Origin: Mermis nigrescens
Taxonomy: Eukaryota; Nematoda; Enoplea; Mermithida; Mermithidae
Reading direction: 5' to 3'
Length of the DNA: 64,000 nucleotides
Assembly: GCA_036768485.1 (NCBI GenBank)
Contig: JAVLUZ010000329.1
Location: 496,414-560,413, forward strand
The notes beneath the pieces are model-generated. The model was given only the letters and a program-made list of their open reading frames with translations, was not told the origin of the DNA and made no database searches. A program made the position numbers and the translations under genes. Below, in pieces: positions 43,632-55,134 of the stretch (its first letter is position 1; the number at the start of each line of letters is the position of its first letter).

Positions 43632-46600
43632 GTTAAATTTGTTTTAAATTGCAAATTGCATGATAATCGATAATCATCGCTGCCTTACATATATTGTCAA
43701 GTCACATTCAATCCTTAACATGCAATTTTTCAGTCATACAGACGGACTCAAAAATTGAAATTTTCATAGACATTCACATATTTTTCGAAATCCTTCCATG
43801 TTTCTTGAAGTAATTAGACATGTGATTTAGTATTGTTCGTTTTTGATGATGAAAATGACAAACAAAAGAGGAATGAAATCTCTACACACTGAATGTTAGC
43901 GTTTTTGATGATCATGACAAACAGAAATGAAATTTCTGTCGACCGAGTGTTTCGAAACCTTTGTAAATTTTCGCCTTCAGAATCACAAATAAGCTCGACT
44001 TCGATTTTTTACCTTCAAATAAGGTAATCAATTGATTGGACGTTTGGTACTGACTGCTGACTGACTGCTTGTTTGTTGAATTGCAAGTAGCAGGAGGACG
44101 GATATGGTTTATTCTCAGTATTATTTATGTTAGTTATTCCTCCTCCAGCCATTTTCCAGAAAAATGCTTTAACGTTGCCATCTAGGTACATGCGTATTAT
44201 CTACGTGCAAAGTCATCGACCAATATTTTGTTTGCGTTGACGTAAATGCAAATGTATAGATTTGAATAAATCCGAAAAATTCATGCTGAATTCCAATTAT
44301 TAGCTTTTGCTCTCTGACTCAGAAAGTTGAAATAATTTGTATTAAATTACAGGAAATGATTGTGTTATTACCCTACACACTGATTAGGTCTGACGCCAGA
44401 CGACAATGCGCTGATGAAATGAATGTTAACAAACATTGTTAAACAATAAAAATATTGCTAAGTTGTCACAAAGTTATGATTTTGTGCTTGAAATGTTAAA
44501 CAATATGAGAAAAATGCATAATGTTATAGAGTGAATTAAGATTAATTATGGCTGTTTAGACCGCTTACTCGAGGCTAAAAAATATAAACAAATTTTCGAA
44601 ATTTTAGCTGGAAAGTACTTTAAAATGCTTTGAATTACTATAACTTTGCTCGAATAAATCTCTTATGTACAAAATGTTCATTAGCACCATGCAACTTTTA
44701 TTCGAATTTAGCTAGAAAAGATGTGCTATGACGTATTTTAGAATTGGTAAACCAAACGCCGAGGGTTCTTCAATGAATCAAGACGGACAATATTATCATT
44801 ATTTAACGAAATGGATGTTTGCTTTGAGCAGAACCACATTCGTAACCAAAGATCGTAAATACAATGACTGGGCAATTGAGTTAGCCAAAGCTATCCATCC
44901 GCACTTTGTTAAAAGGTCATCGGTTGGACATGCCGTTGGCTTGTTCTGGAAACTGAGCATCGATTTAAGTCGTCCACTTGTGCCCAGTGAAGGTGGACTG
45001 GATTCATATGATGGATACGTCACTTATTCGCTTTTGAGGGTAAAAATCGTTGGTGCACCGTAGTTTCATCAGAATATTGTTAGTTATCATTACCTTGGTA
45101 TCCCTTCATTGAAATAATTTCGATTCACTCTAGGTTTTCTCATTTTTGCAACTCGAACTGAATGCATATTTGCATATTTATATATGTCGGGCAGTATTGA
45201 TATTGGACGGAGAAATCGACCGTTCCTCTTATACATGTAACAGGGGGATGAGGAATCCTTCCACCCAAAGTCGGACGTCCCCCATCCCCCTAAAGCCAGA
45301 AAAGTTTTGATCCCTCCCCCGGTTTTTGGAAAAACTTGAATTTTTTGGCCTGAGGCTCATTTACCCCCCCTGAAAATGGCGGGGACCCCCAAAATTTCGA
45401 GCCGTTACATGTATGGTGACTTTGATCAAAAAATTTTTTAAATAATAAGATAAATCTGAAAATATATAAATTTTAATCAGAAAGCTTTACATTTTCGGTG
45501 CTGCGCGATGTTGTAATATGAGAAATAATTGTCTTGCTGCGTTTCAACTTAACTTGATTCAGCAGTGATTTTTGAGTATTCATCTTAATGACTGTTTGAA
45601 ACTGTTTAGTTCAAATATAGAATGCGTTTGCCGTCTAAAAATATCTAGGATTTTAACGCTTCGTGCCTTGCTGTTCTAAAACGTTGGAGAAATCATGGGT
45701 GAAATATATGCGCACTCTAAAGCATTCATCTAGAAATAAATGAATCGATCTGAAGAATAAACGCGATGCAAAAAACAACGTTTTCGCAATTTTCTTGTGG
45801 ACAGAATCATTGTAGCCAACATTTTTTCTGTATTTAGCGAAAATTTGTTCGGATGTACCTACAACAACGACTTTTCGAAACTATCTTTGTACATGTACAA
45901 AGGTTTTTGAGAGGACAAAAACTGTAAAAATCTCAAATTTCCAAAAATTTGTTTTTAATCACCTGTTATCTTTGACATCATAATGGCGAGAATTGCGCTT
46001 TAAGGTAAAAATCGTCAAATTTTCTTTTTATTGAATTTAGTATTTTTCATTGTTCGGCTCAAAACGGAATACTCTACTTCAGCCTAATTTGTTTATTGCT
46101 GTTCTGCCTTATTTTACCTGCTGACATCAAGTTGAATACATATTACTGAGCCTAGGCCTTGACTGAAATAGTGACAGAAATGGCATCTCTTCTCGCACTC
46201 TCTAAAGCCGGAACATCAATATGCGGATTACGCTCAAGTCATTTAAGTAGGATATTCCGGTTGGCCCTATTTTGATACCTCAAATTTTACGTGCAAAAAA
46301 TGTACAAAGACTTTATGGGAGTGTCTTTGTGCATATGCTAAGGGACCTTGAATGTTATTTGACAAAATCAATTAAGACGAGGATGCATGTTTTTCATTGA
46401 ACATTTTCAGAAATTTCGATTTTTTTGGGAAATTTCTTAACCAGGCGCAAAGCGCTGGAAAATTTCGATATTCAGGATAAACATATGTAGTGAAAGAGAA
46501 GTAAAACTTCAGCTCCTTTTTTGTTCATCTTGCACACAATTAAATGCAATCTTAGTCGAGCATATAACTGTTTGAAGTACCACTCTTTTACTCAAACAGT

Positions 46601-49600
46601 ATATGTGTACGAACCATAAAGTCTATGCTGCGCCTGAAAATCTCATTTCTGCTGGAAACATAAGGTTACATCCACAGGTGAGCAATGCCGCGCCACCCAC
46701 GCCACCGGGTGGCGCCAGAAGGCATTTCGGTACCTTAAGAACCCCAGCTGGGTGGCGCCAGAAAAAACAGTTTTTGATTGGGGGAAGGGGTAGAATTTTT
46801 TGACCCAAAAATAAAAGAAGTTAGAAAATGATACAACCAACCAACTAGCCAACCAACCAACCAACTAACCGGCCAACCAACCAACCAACTAACCGGCCAA
46901 CCAACCAGCCAACTAATCAACCAAATAACCAACCAACCGGCCAAACAACCAACCAACTAGCCAACCAACCAACCAACTAATGGCCCACTAACCAGCCATC
47001 TAGCCAACCAAACAACCAATTAAACACCTACCCTACCAAACAACTAAACAACTGACCAACCAATTAACCTCAACAAAAGGGACTCCGGTACCTTCAGAAC
47101 CAAAATCCATTGCCCAGGTATGGTTCCATCCAAGACTACCGTGAAAGTTACCGTCATTAACGGGAGCTACCCGTTACGAAGCGCCGGAAAAAATTTGGAT
47201 CATCTTATGGATGATAAGCAATAATCATTGAAAAATAAATATCCATCCTTCATCTCACCAACTATTTCGGTCTACAAGGTTCTTTAGGTTTCTGCTTTCA
47301 AATCACTTCGAAAAATAAATAATTGGAATTAGAAAATCCAAAAAGCTTCTTAGCATGGTATCATTGCTATGCAGTTGAGATATTTATTGCGAAGCTTTGA
47401 AGATTTCATTTTCAACGACTTATTGTTAGCGTGATGTCGTATGAAGTGATCTATTTTTTCCGCGGTTTTTGTGTGTGCACAAAAAGAATTTCGCACAAAA
47501 ATAGTGACGGTATGTAAAATATCCACTGCCTTTTCCGAATCACTCAATTATATCTTCAAAACATTCCGTGCCGGATCCAGATATTTCAGACAGGGTGGCG
47601 GAACCCCAAATTTTCTTAAAAGTGTCAAAATTTGTCCAAAAAATTTGACCTTTATGCTTAAACTAGCGGTTTTTTGCCGTCTTTTGATGAACAGAATCAT
47701 TTGTAATCCAAAAAAATAGAAATTTTCAATATTTTTCTACGAAAAAGGCACATAATTAGTGCGAAAATCGGCACAAAGCACTGAAAAATATACTCGAAAA
47801 ATCATTGTACGAACGTGAAAATCCTTATTCTGTACATGAACCACTCTTCTAACGTAAGAACAAAGTTTTCAGAGCGCCAAGAAAGTCAGTAAATGTCATT
47901 AATGAATAATATTGCCTCCAAATATTTTTTGACGTACAGGGGAGCGGCTGCCCCCGGCCTTCTAAATACGCGCCTGAGAACAGTGCCGATCTAAAAAACG
48001 CATCATTATTTTGCGATCCCTTACGTAATACACTTTTGATACACCTTTTTAAGAATATTTTTCCGTATTTTTATATTTTCATTTTATTTTATATTTTTTC
48101 GATATTCGCAAGGTGCCCTTCTTTAGGATACATCCGGTGAACCAGCAGTGCTTGAAAATGAAATAGCAGAGTTGAAGTCAATGGTCGAGTCCCGCTTCGA
48201 ATCGTATTCAACTCACGATTCTTTGGATGCCGGGGAAGCATTGTGGCTGTGCGCCTGGCGTCCGGATGAGCCGTGGGCGAAAAAAGTATTTTCTGTTGCC
48301 TTGAATGCTATCGACAGGCTCAGAGAAGAAGGCGAATTTGAGGTAATTATGCTCTATGAATAAAGTAGATCGTTGGTGCAGATCACAGGTGGGCGCCACC
48401 AAACTTATGGGGGGTGGGGGTGCAAAATTTTTTAAAGGTCAAAAAATGGCCTAAAAAATGGTGGTATGGCGAAAAAACACAATTTTTCAACGTTTATATG
48501 GTTTCTAGCGGGGTATTTTGGTTTCTTGGGGGAGGGTGCATATCCCCCAAACCTCCCTCGCGCCGAGGTGTGGTGCAGGTCATTCGTGATCTCGGTGGGG
48601 CCCTCACTCAGAAAATTTTTTCATTCTCTCCCTCAGATTTCGCGATTTTCCGAAAATTCGCAGAAAAGTTGCTGTTTTAAGCGTTCTTGGCTATTTGTTT
48701 GCTCAAAGTGTCAAATTTTCGGCCTTTCGAGGCATATATATACTCACTTTGTGCCTATTTTGTTTAACTTTATCGAATTTTTCTATTTTTTGAATTTTAT
48801 TATGATTTAGCGTTTTAGAACGATAGGGCAACGTCAGAAACGCTAAAAAACGGTGTTTTGACGTGTATCAGCCTTTTTTAAGCCCAAAAGGGCACTTTAG
48901 AAAAAATTTTGGTCTCAGTCCACCAGAATTCCTATGCTCTGCATGTCTGGTGAAAATGAAGGTGAAAATTAATTAATTAATTGTCTCCAGAAGGCCGGAT
49001 ATTCCCCTCCCCCGAAACCAAAATACCCCCCCTCCAGAATTTAATTTTTCGAATTTTTTTCGCAATTTTTTGATGTCAGTGGATAGTGCTCGATGAGAAA
49101 CGTTAAAAAATTGTTTTTTCTGCCATACCACCATTTTTAAGACCATTTTTTGACCTTTGAAAAATGTTGCACCCCCTCAGTATTTTGGTGCTGCTCACCT
49201 ATGGAGAGGGCGACCGAATTTGAATGATCTTACTTGCTGTCTCTTTCATCTTTAACTACAGTCAATTAGAAACTTACTCGTGGACCTAGTACATTACTTG
49301 ATGTTCAGATGTAAGTATCAGATTATTCTTTATATACATAGATGTATTTCATTACCATTGCTCAATCGATTATAAGCGTACTTCGAAATGGGAACATTAA
49401 GCGAAGTTGAAGAAACTTTACGTCAGATTTCGAAACAATTTCTGTTTCTACAGTACTAAGTCAGCCTGGATTAATTGAAATGCACTGCCGGTCTGCGGCG
49501 ACTTTGGGGAATACCCTCAGAAAAATGTTCACCTTCCCCCAGAAATTTTTTCACCCCTCCCAAATTCGCGATTTTTCGTAGATTTTCAAAAATTTGCGAA

Positions 49601-52600
49601 AATTCGTGGAAAAGGTACTTTTTATAGCGTTTTTAGCTATCTGTCTGCTCAAAAGTAGCAAACTTTTCGGCGCTTCGCACCATATATGTACGTATGTTCT
49701 GTTGACTAGATTTTGTTTGATATCTTTTTTTTTGATTTTTTTCAGAATACTTTCTGTTTTTATGCTCTAGAAAGATAGAGCATCGTCAGAAACACGGAAA
49801 ACCGATCTTTTTGACGCGTAACAAGCAACATTTGTGGGCCCAAAAAAGGAGCTTTGAAATTTCACTCACTCACAGAATTCCCTTTCTGTGCATCATACCT
49901 GGGCGTGGGGTGGAGTTGGTGGTATGCAATCCCTAGAAACCAAATTACCTCCCAGAATTCAATTTTTGAAATTTTTTTCTGGTTTTTTCCCGCAATTTTT
50001 TGATGCCAATGGATAGTGCTCGATGAGAAACGTTGAAAAATGGTGTTTTTTCGCCATACCGCCATTTTTAAGGCCATTTTTGACCTTTGGAATAATATTG
50101 CACCCCATTCCCCAACTTTGGTGCTGCTCACCTATGCTGTGCATGTCTGGTAACAGCTTAAAACTTTTGGAAAGGGGTAGTTGAGTCGTAGTCGGCAATT
50201 TTCGGGAGGGGAGGGGACGGACGACCTCACAGGTGGGCAATGCCGCGCCGCCGGGTGGCGCCAGAAGGCACTTCGGTACTTTCAGAACCCCAGGTGGGTG
50301 GCGATAGAAAAAACAGTTTTTGATTAGGGGGTGGTAGAATTTTTTGACCCAAAAATAAAATAGTGAGAAAGGGATACAACCAACCAACTAACCAACCAAC
50401 CAACTAACCAACCAACCAACCAACCAACCAACCAACTAACCGGCCAACCAACCAGCAAACTAGCCAACCGCTTAACCAACCAACTAGCCAACCAACCAAC
50501 CAACCTCAACAAAAGGGACCCTGGTACCCTCATAACCAAAATCCATTGCCCAGGTATGGACGACCTTCAATTTTTGGCCAAAAATGTCGAAGAAAAGCTC
50601 CCGAAATTGCCTAAAATTGCGCAGGGGTGAAAAATCCCAGCCTTTCTGGGGTGGGTGGAATGATCGACTGTGGTTGGGGGACAAACAGGATCTTGGGGGT
50701 TCGGTGGGTGTAAGATTTCATAGTTTCCCAAGGTCCAGATTTGAGGGAGGGGTGAAATCCCAAATGGGAGACCAGTAAATTAAGTGGTGTATTATTATTA
50801 GCCGACACTATTTTTTATAAGAGCTTCTTTGTGCATGTACAAAGATCTCCAGGTCTTTGTATGAGCGGACAAGTTTTTGTAGACATATAAATATATTTTT
50901 AAGGATACACATTTGTACATACTATTAGTGTGTGACCTGCGACCAGCAGCAGTCCTAAACAGTGTTTTTTTGCAAAAGGTACCTTTGTAAATGTACAACG
51001 ATGGTACCCACAAGTCTTTCTACATTTTGTACATGCAAATTTTTGTTTACTATAATATGGTACAGTAGCAATTTAAGTGTGGTAAAACAGGGTTTTTCGA
51101 CCTTTGGTAGTGTATCTTAGCTAATTTCTGGGTTTCTGAATATTTGACATTTTTCCATTCTAAATGCAAATTCTACCATTTTAAAGATATATAGGACAGA
51201 CAATTACTGCCGAAAATTTTCGGGAATTTCGCACCTTTAACAGTTTTTGTTTTTCCAAAAATCTTTGTACATGTACAAAGACGGTCCTGGAAAGTCTTTA
51301 TACATCGGGAAAAATCTTTACCGAATACAAAAAAAACCGTGGTCCTAAATGTGATAATTCGGCCTGAATTTAGTATGAGCTTTTGATGGAATTTACACAT
51401 AAAACTCGAATGAGAAAGCTAAAACAACTTGTACTACAAAACCAGAAAAAATACAGACATTGTAATATGCCAATTAAATCTTGTAATAAGCACCACTGCG
51501 CTTATAAATCCAATGCAACGTCAGGATAAATTAGTCAATTTTATCTTTGAACGGCAAAAAAGTTCAAAGTTATTAAATAGTACTTATTTTTGCATAAAAT
51601 TTTTAAAAACAGTAGAAATAGATACAAAAGATATTTGAATCTGCATAAAGATGCCTAGATTACACAAAAATTGATTTTGGAGTGTTTAATGCCCCTGCTC
51701 CAATCGAAATACAGTATATTAGCGATATTTTGCGCGAAGCGCCGAAAATTTTTTGAAATTTCCTAAAACATATATACTGAAAAACGATAAAATTAATATC
51801 ACTTTGTCCCAGAAAGTATTTTAACATTGTATAAAAATGGCTCCAAAAATAAATGCACGAGCCGAAATCGATTTTTGGCGAAAACCTGCATTTTTTGGCC
51901 ATTTTTAGGTCCGTTTTTGCGATTTTATGCCAAAAATTACTGGTCATTTACCCCCCCCCCTTAAAAATGGCCGAAAACCATACGTGTAACAGGGGGCTTT
52001 GGGGAATTCCCTACCACCTAGGGTTTGACGTTCTCCCCACACCCCCCCCCTCCCCGCAACGTCAGAAAATTTTGACTCACCCTCCCCATTTTTGGCTCTA
52101 AAATTTGCGCTTTTTGGCTATTTTTAGGTATTTTTGGTACTTTTTGCCAAAAATCGGAGCCGCTTACCCGCATAAAAATGGCCGAGAATATACAGGGAGT
52201 TTGGGCCATCCCCACCCACGCTTTCAAGCCCCGAACCCTCTCCAAAGTCAGGAAATTTTCGACCACCCTCCCCTATTTTTGGCGAAAACTTGCGCTTTTT
52301 TGGCTATTTTTAGGTGTTTTTGCCATTTTTGGCCTATAATTAGAGTCGCTAACCCCCCTCCTTCTAAAAATAGTCAGGGACCACTGCCCGAAATTTCTAG
52401 CCGTTATATGTATGCCGAGGAGCATCTCTCCAAAAATATTTAGCTGTTACATGTATGTTTTATAGTGATGGTTTGTCTATTCACTCTTGCTTACATTTAA
52501 AAATACTGTATCACTTTGTGAAATTCTAATAGTTAGGTGCACTTTTGCCATACTAAAAATTAAGTTCAAAAATATTCAAAAGGTTTTCACTGAAAGTCGT

Positions 52601-53430
52601 CTGACAGTGACTTGAGTCTTGTTCCCTGAGGGGGGTAATACCCCTCCCTCACCCCCTTCCCCTATTAGAATGTGTGTTTCCTATCCATGTAGCGAGCATG
52701 AGAATTAAAACTTAGTCATCATATGAATAATCAATTGGCACTTTGCTGTATGTAACTTGGTGTAAATGGGTACGCGCCTAAAACCGTAAGAAAAGCCTAT
52801 AGGTAAAAAAACAGCCTGTGTACTGCAGATGCATTCTAAATTGCTAATATTCAACGGATATATCCAGCTTATTCAAATTTGATTTTTAACCCTCGGCGCA
52901 TCGGCACTTTGCCAGCTTCGCCCTCGGCACCGAGGCCGGGCTCCAAAAAACGCCGAGTTTTCCGAGGCCTCGGTCGAGGCCTTGGTCCGATCACTGCTCC
53001 GGAGGATGAAAGGCTGGGTTGACCTGCCGAAAAGAACTGCTTCAACGCGGATTCGAAACTGGGACCTTGCAATCCGTAGGTTTAAGTGTTAACCACTCGG
53101 CGTCTTACCATACCACTGTTTACCACTCGGCATGTGTACTCCTTATTATTATACATGCAGTGTACGTGTCTGTATCTCAATTCACTTAACTTGAGACATT
53201 ATTAGGGATCACCTGATCGTCGATTAGCATTTCGGGAATTTGGAACGACAATCGGTGTACAAATGCACAAAGCAGATGCAATGGAGGCCAGAGGGTGGCA
53301 CCAATCAATTGATCGATTGCATGAATTCTGGTACCAACATTTGTATAGCAGGGACGAAGATATAACGCCCATTATGTATTGCGCTTCTCTGTTTCCTGGT
53401 CTATTGGACCCGAGTTTCGTTTTGGATTAA
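43321..53430 (+). CDS. Six-hairpin-glycosidase-like protein, four exons
   Basis: Exons 43321-43631, 44742-45039, 48127-48342 and 53206-53430 join into 349 codons with matching phases (2, 0, 0) and GT-AG introns. Conserved-looking stretches are [12 protein letters not shown] (43-54), [12 protein letters not shown] (96-107), [15 protein letters not shown] (118-132), [19 protein letters not shown] (181-199) and [15 protein letters not shown] (280-294). I recall this order from uncharacterised bacterial and fungal proteins of the six-hairpin (alpha/alpha toroid) glycosidase superfamily. The substrate is unknown and no signal peptide is seen, so it is probably cytosolic. The many His, Trp and acidic residues fit a carbohydrate-active fold. 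Introns 2 and 3 are packed with hAT-like insertions. Bacterial origin by transfer is possible but untested. Confidence 0.8.
44742..45039 (+). CDS. Gene 2 exon 2
   Basis: Completes Arg104 and codes for residues 105-203 (IGKPNAEG to VTYSLLR). Acceptor cgtattttag, donor AGG|gtaaaa. Holds the most conserved-looking part of the protein. Confidence 0.85.
45230..45416. repeat. Interspersed inverted-end repeat (TACATGTAACGGCT type)
   Basis: Ends tatacatgtaacaggg and cgagccgttacatgtatg are inverted over ~12 bases, enclosing C-rich sequence. Similar ends occur at 34020, 51980 and 52402. In intron 2 of gene 2. Confidence 0.55.
46673..47122. mobile_element. hAT-like element carrying a CAAC array, copy 1
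   Basis: Ends CACAGGTGAGCAATG and CATTGCCCAGGTATG are partial inverted repeats. The flanks GTTACATC (46665-46672) and GTTCCATC (47123-47130) form an 8-bp duplication with one mismatch. Inside are a GC-rich head (gggtggcgccagaa twice), about 240 bp of (CAAC)n, and a conserved tail (caaaagg...ccggtacc). In intron 2 of gene 2. Confidence 0.85.
47131..48126. other. Rest of gene 2 intron 2
   Basis: Repeat-derived AT-rich sequence with no supported exon. Confidence 0.4.
48127..48342 (+). CDS. Gene 2 exon 3
   Basis: Residues 204-275 in phase 0/0, with acceptor ttctttag and donor GAG|gtaatt. Contains [15 protein letters not shown] and [15 protein letters not shown], plausible toroid helices. Confidence 0.8.
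48384..48572 (+). mobile_element. hAT-like MITE, near-perfect 8-bp duplication
   Basis: Ends CACAGGTGGGCGCC and CGCCGAGGTGTG. Flanks GTGCAGAT (48376-48383) and GTGCAGGT (48573-48580) differ at one base. An internally shortened copy (189 bp), 41 bp after gene 2 exon 3. Confidence 0.82.
48998..49203 (-). mobile_element. Truncated hAT-like MITE copy
   Basis: The right end (GTGCTGCTCACCTATG) and body (gatagtgctcgatgagaaac) match the family. The left end is lost in a C-rich stretch, and no duplication is visible. Confidence 0.7.
49894..50136 (-). mobile_element. hAT-like MITE with exact 8-bp duplication
   Basis: Ends CATACCTGGGCGTGG and GCTGCTCACCTATG, flanked by CTGTGCAT on both sides (49886-49893, 50137-50144). 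243 bp, no frame. In intron 3 of gene 2. Confidence 0.9.
50228..50558. mobile_element. hAT-like element carrying a CAAC array, copy 2
   Basis: Ends CACAGGTGGGCAATG and CATTGCCCAGGTATG, flanked by a perfect GACGACCT duplication (50220-50227, 50559-50566). Same layout as 46673-47122 with a shorter array (~135 bp). Confidence 0.9.
50700..52996 (-). mobile_element. Relative of hAT-like element A, inverted, one end seen
   Basis: Read in reverse, the body parallels 33790-35160 (gtcactgtcagacga, tagtatggcaaaagtg, cccaaggtccaga-type segments). The right tip is CAGTGATCGGACC in reverse, preceded by CCGAGG-rich subterminal repeats, like element A with altered GC units. The left end and target duplication were not found, so it is truncated or rearranged near 50570-50700. 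Confidence 0.65.
53045..53110 (-). repeat. tRNA-like sequence, probable SINE head or tRNA pseudogene
   Basis: The minus strand has a good A box (GCCGAGTGGTTAAC) and B box (GTTTCGAATCC) at tRNA spacing. The anticodon arm is poorly paired, which argues against a working tRNA. It lies 96 bp upstream of gene 2 exon 4. Confidence 0.55.
53206..53430 (+). CDS. Gene 2 exon 4, C-terminus
   Basis: Residues 276-349 in phase 0, acceptor acattattag, stop TAA at 53428-53430. Carries [15 protein letters not shown] and ends [13 protein letters not shown]. Confidence 0.82.
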   Translation, partial: GSPDRRLAFREFGTTIGVQMHKADAMEARGWHQSIDRLHEFWYQHLYSRDEDITPIMYCASLFPGLLDPSFVLD

Positions 53431-54188
53431 TTTTTTGGCTTTGTCTATACTTTTTCGCGGAATTTTAAATTATTTCAAATTATTTTTCTTGCTGTAGTCT
53501 GCGGTTTCGTGTTTTGGTGGCTTTTTGCTCTGAACAAATCAGCACACCTACAAACAAAACAGTTCCCTCGTCCTCCCTAAGGCATTTTACGTTTGATTTC
53601 CGAATTAGGCAAAAACTGATCGATTTATCTATTTCTTTTCAGATTTTCATCATTATTTTTATCGAAACTAGCCTATTTTTATTTTTATAGGAAATAAGGC
53701 ATTCTTTTGTAAGTGTAAACGTATCGATATGTTTTTTCTTTCGACAATTCAAACCCATATTCGAACCGAAATTTTGTACTCTAAGCTCATATTTACGACT
53801 CCTACGAACATATACTGCATATCAATAATTGTGGAAGATTTTTTCAAGAGAAGCCCGCATTAGTTTTTGACAATTAAAGTAAAAAGCTCGATTTTTAATT
53901 GAAGCCCAAAAATGTCGGATTTCTTAATTGAAAATCGTGAATTATAGTTATTTCGGTTAAATACTGGACGAAAAGCGAACTTAAAACGCTGAAAAATCAC
54001 TGATAACAAAAATTTCGAATGGTAAAGTTCTTCATCTTAGGTATTGTCGATCTACTGGCCGCATCCCTTCAAGCCCTATCGATTCTGAAATGGAGGCTCC
54101 TTGGATTGTTGATGAATTAATAAGAAACTGACTTCAGCACGGGCGGGACTTATATGATTTTGATCTACCAAAGTCTGCCTGACCCCGA
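53431..54188. other. 3' flank of gene 2, no further gene
   Basis: AT-rich sequence. A short open stretch near 54040-54130 has slightly coding-like composition but no junctions or match, so no call is made. Confidence 0.4.
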
Positions 54189-54196
54189 ATAGTGAC

Positions 54197-54441
54197 CATA
54201 CGTGGGCAGCACCAAAATTCTGGGGGGTGCAAAATTTTTCAAAGGTCAAAAAATGGCCTTAAAAATGGTGGTATGGGAAAAAACACCATTTTTCAAGCTT
54301 TCTCATCGAGCACTATCCATTGGCATCAAAAAATTGCGAAAAAACAAACAGAAATTAAATTGAATTCTGGGGGGTATTTTGGTTCCTCGGGGGGAGGGGT
54401 GTGTGGATACCCCCCAAACTCCACCCCCACGCCCAGGTGTA
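54197..54441 (+). mobile_element. hAT-like MITE with exact 8-bp duplication
   Basis: Ends CATACGTGGGCAGC and CACGCCCAGGTGTA, flanked by ATAGTGAC on both sides (54189-54196, 54442-54449). 245 bp, opposite orientation to the 12671 and 49894 copies. Confidence 0.9.
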
Positions 54442-54449
54442 ATAGTGAC

Positions 54450-54990
54450 TTTGTGCGTCGTTAGATTCGTTTTTCCGTTTTCGTTAAGATAACCTCTTTA
54501 ACAAAGCCATACAGTAATTAAAACTATGAATTGTTCGGTAATTGGGCATCTGTAATCATCATGTATCATTTTTTGCTGGAAACTCGAATATTGATTGAAT
54601 TATTGTAAAAATGCTTTCAAATGTCTTTGAAAGGTCGTTCTTGTGAATTTTGCTGGAAAAATGTCTCAAAATTGCTGTAGATCGTATTGTAAAATGAAAT
54701 TGTTTACCGGTTATCTGTTAGACGCTCTGAATATACGATGACGACGTTACGTACTGATAAAAATAGCTTCGTTTGTTATGTGGAATATACCCTTTATATT
54801 GTTTAGTTCCGCAATATTAGTTTTGCTCCTTTCGTTGTTTGATCTGTTTTTAAATTTGGCGACATTGTACTGTATTTCATGGAAATAAATGATTTGCTGG
54901 CTTACCTATTGATTTTTGCATACGGGTTACTACATACTACTTTATTTGACGATGGTTTGTGAGTGAATTTGAATACGGAGTACCATAAAT
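54450..54990. other. No gene seen
   Basis: AT-rich sequence without a recognised feature. Confidence 0.4.
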
Positions 54991-54994
54991 TGAG

Positions 54995-55070
54995 GAATAC
55001 CGTCCACTGTGTCCACCCTGTGGCCACCCGGTACCCACAGAACCTCTGGCCGGTGGCCACAGAAAATTAA
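54995..55070. repeat. GC-rich head next to the large CAAC array
   Basis: gtggccacccggtaccc and ggccggtggccacagaa mirror the head (gggtggcgccagaa, cggtacc) of the CAAC-bearing hAT-like elements. It is probably the diverged left end of a third, larger copy. Confidence 0.5.
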
Positions 55071-55134
55071 GGTTTAAATTGGAATAGTAGTGAAAAGAAA
55101 GGTAAGGAAAGATTGAGAGATAATGAATAATCAA

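Noticed and set aside
7741..54441. CRISPR-like spaced repeats
   Set aside because: The recurrent motifs are transposon copies and hairpins with irregular spacing in a eukaryotic genome. No direct-repeat/spacer array is present.
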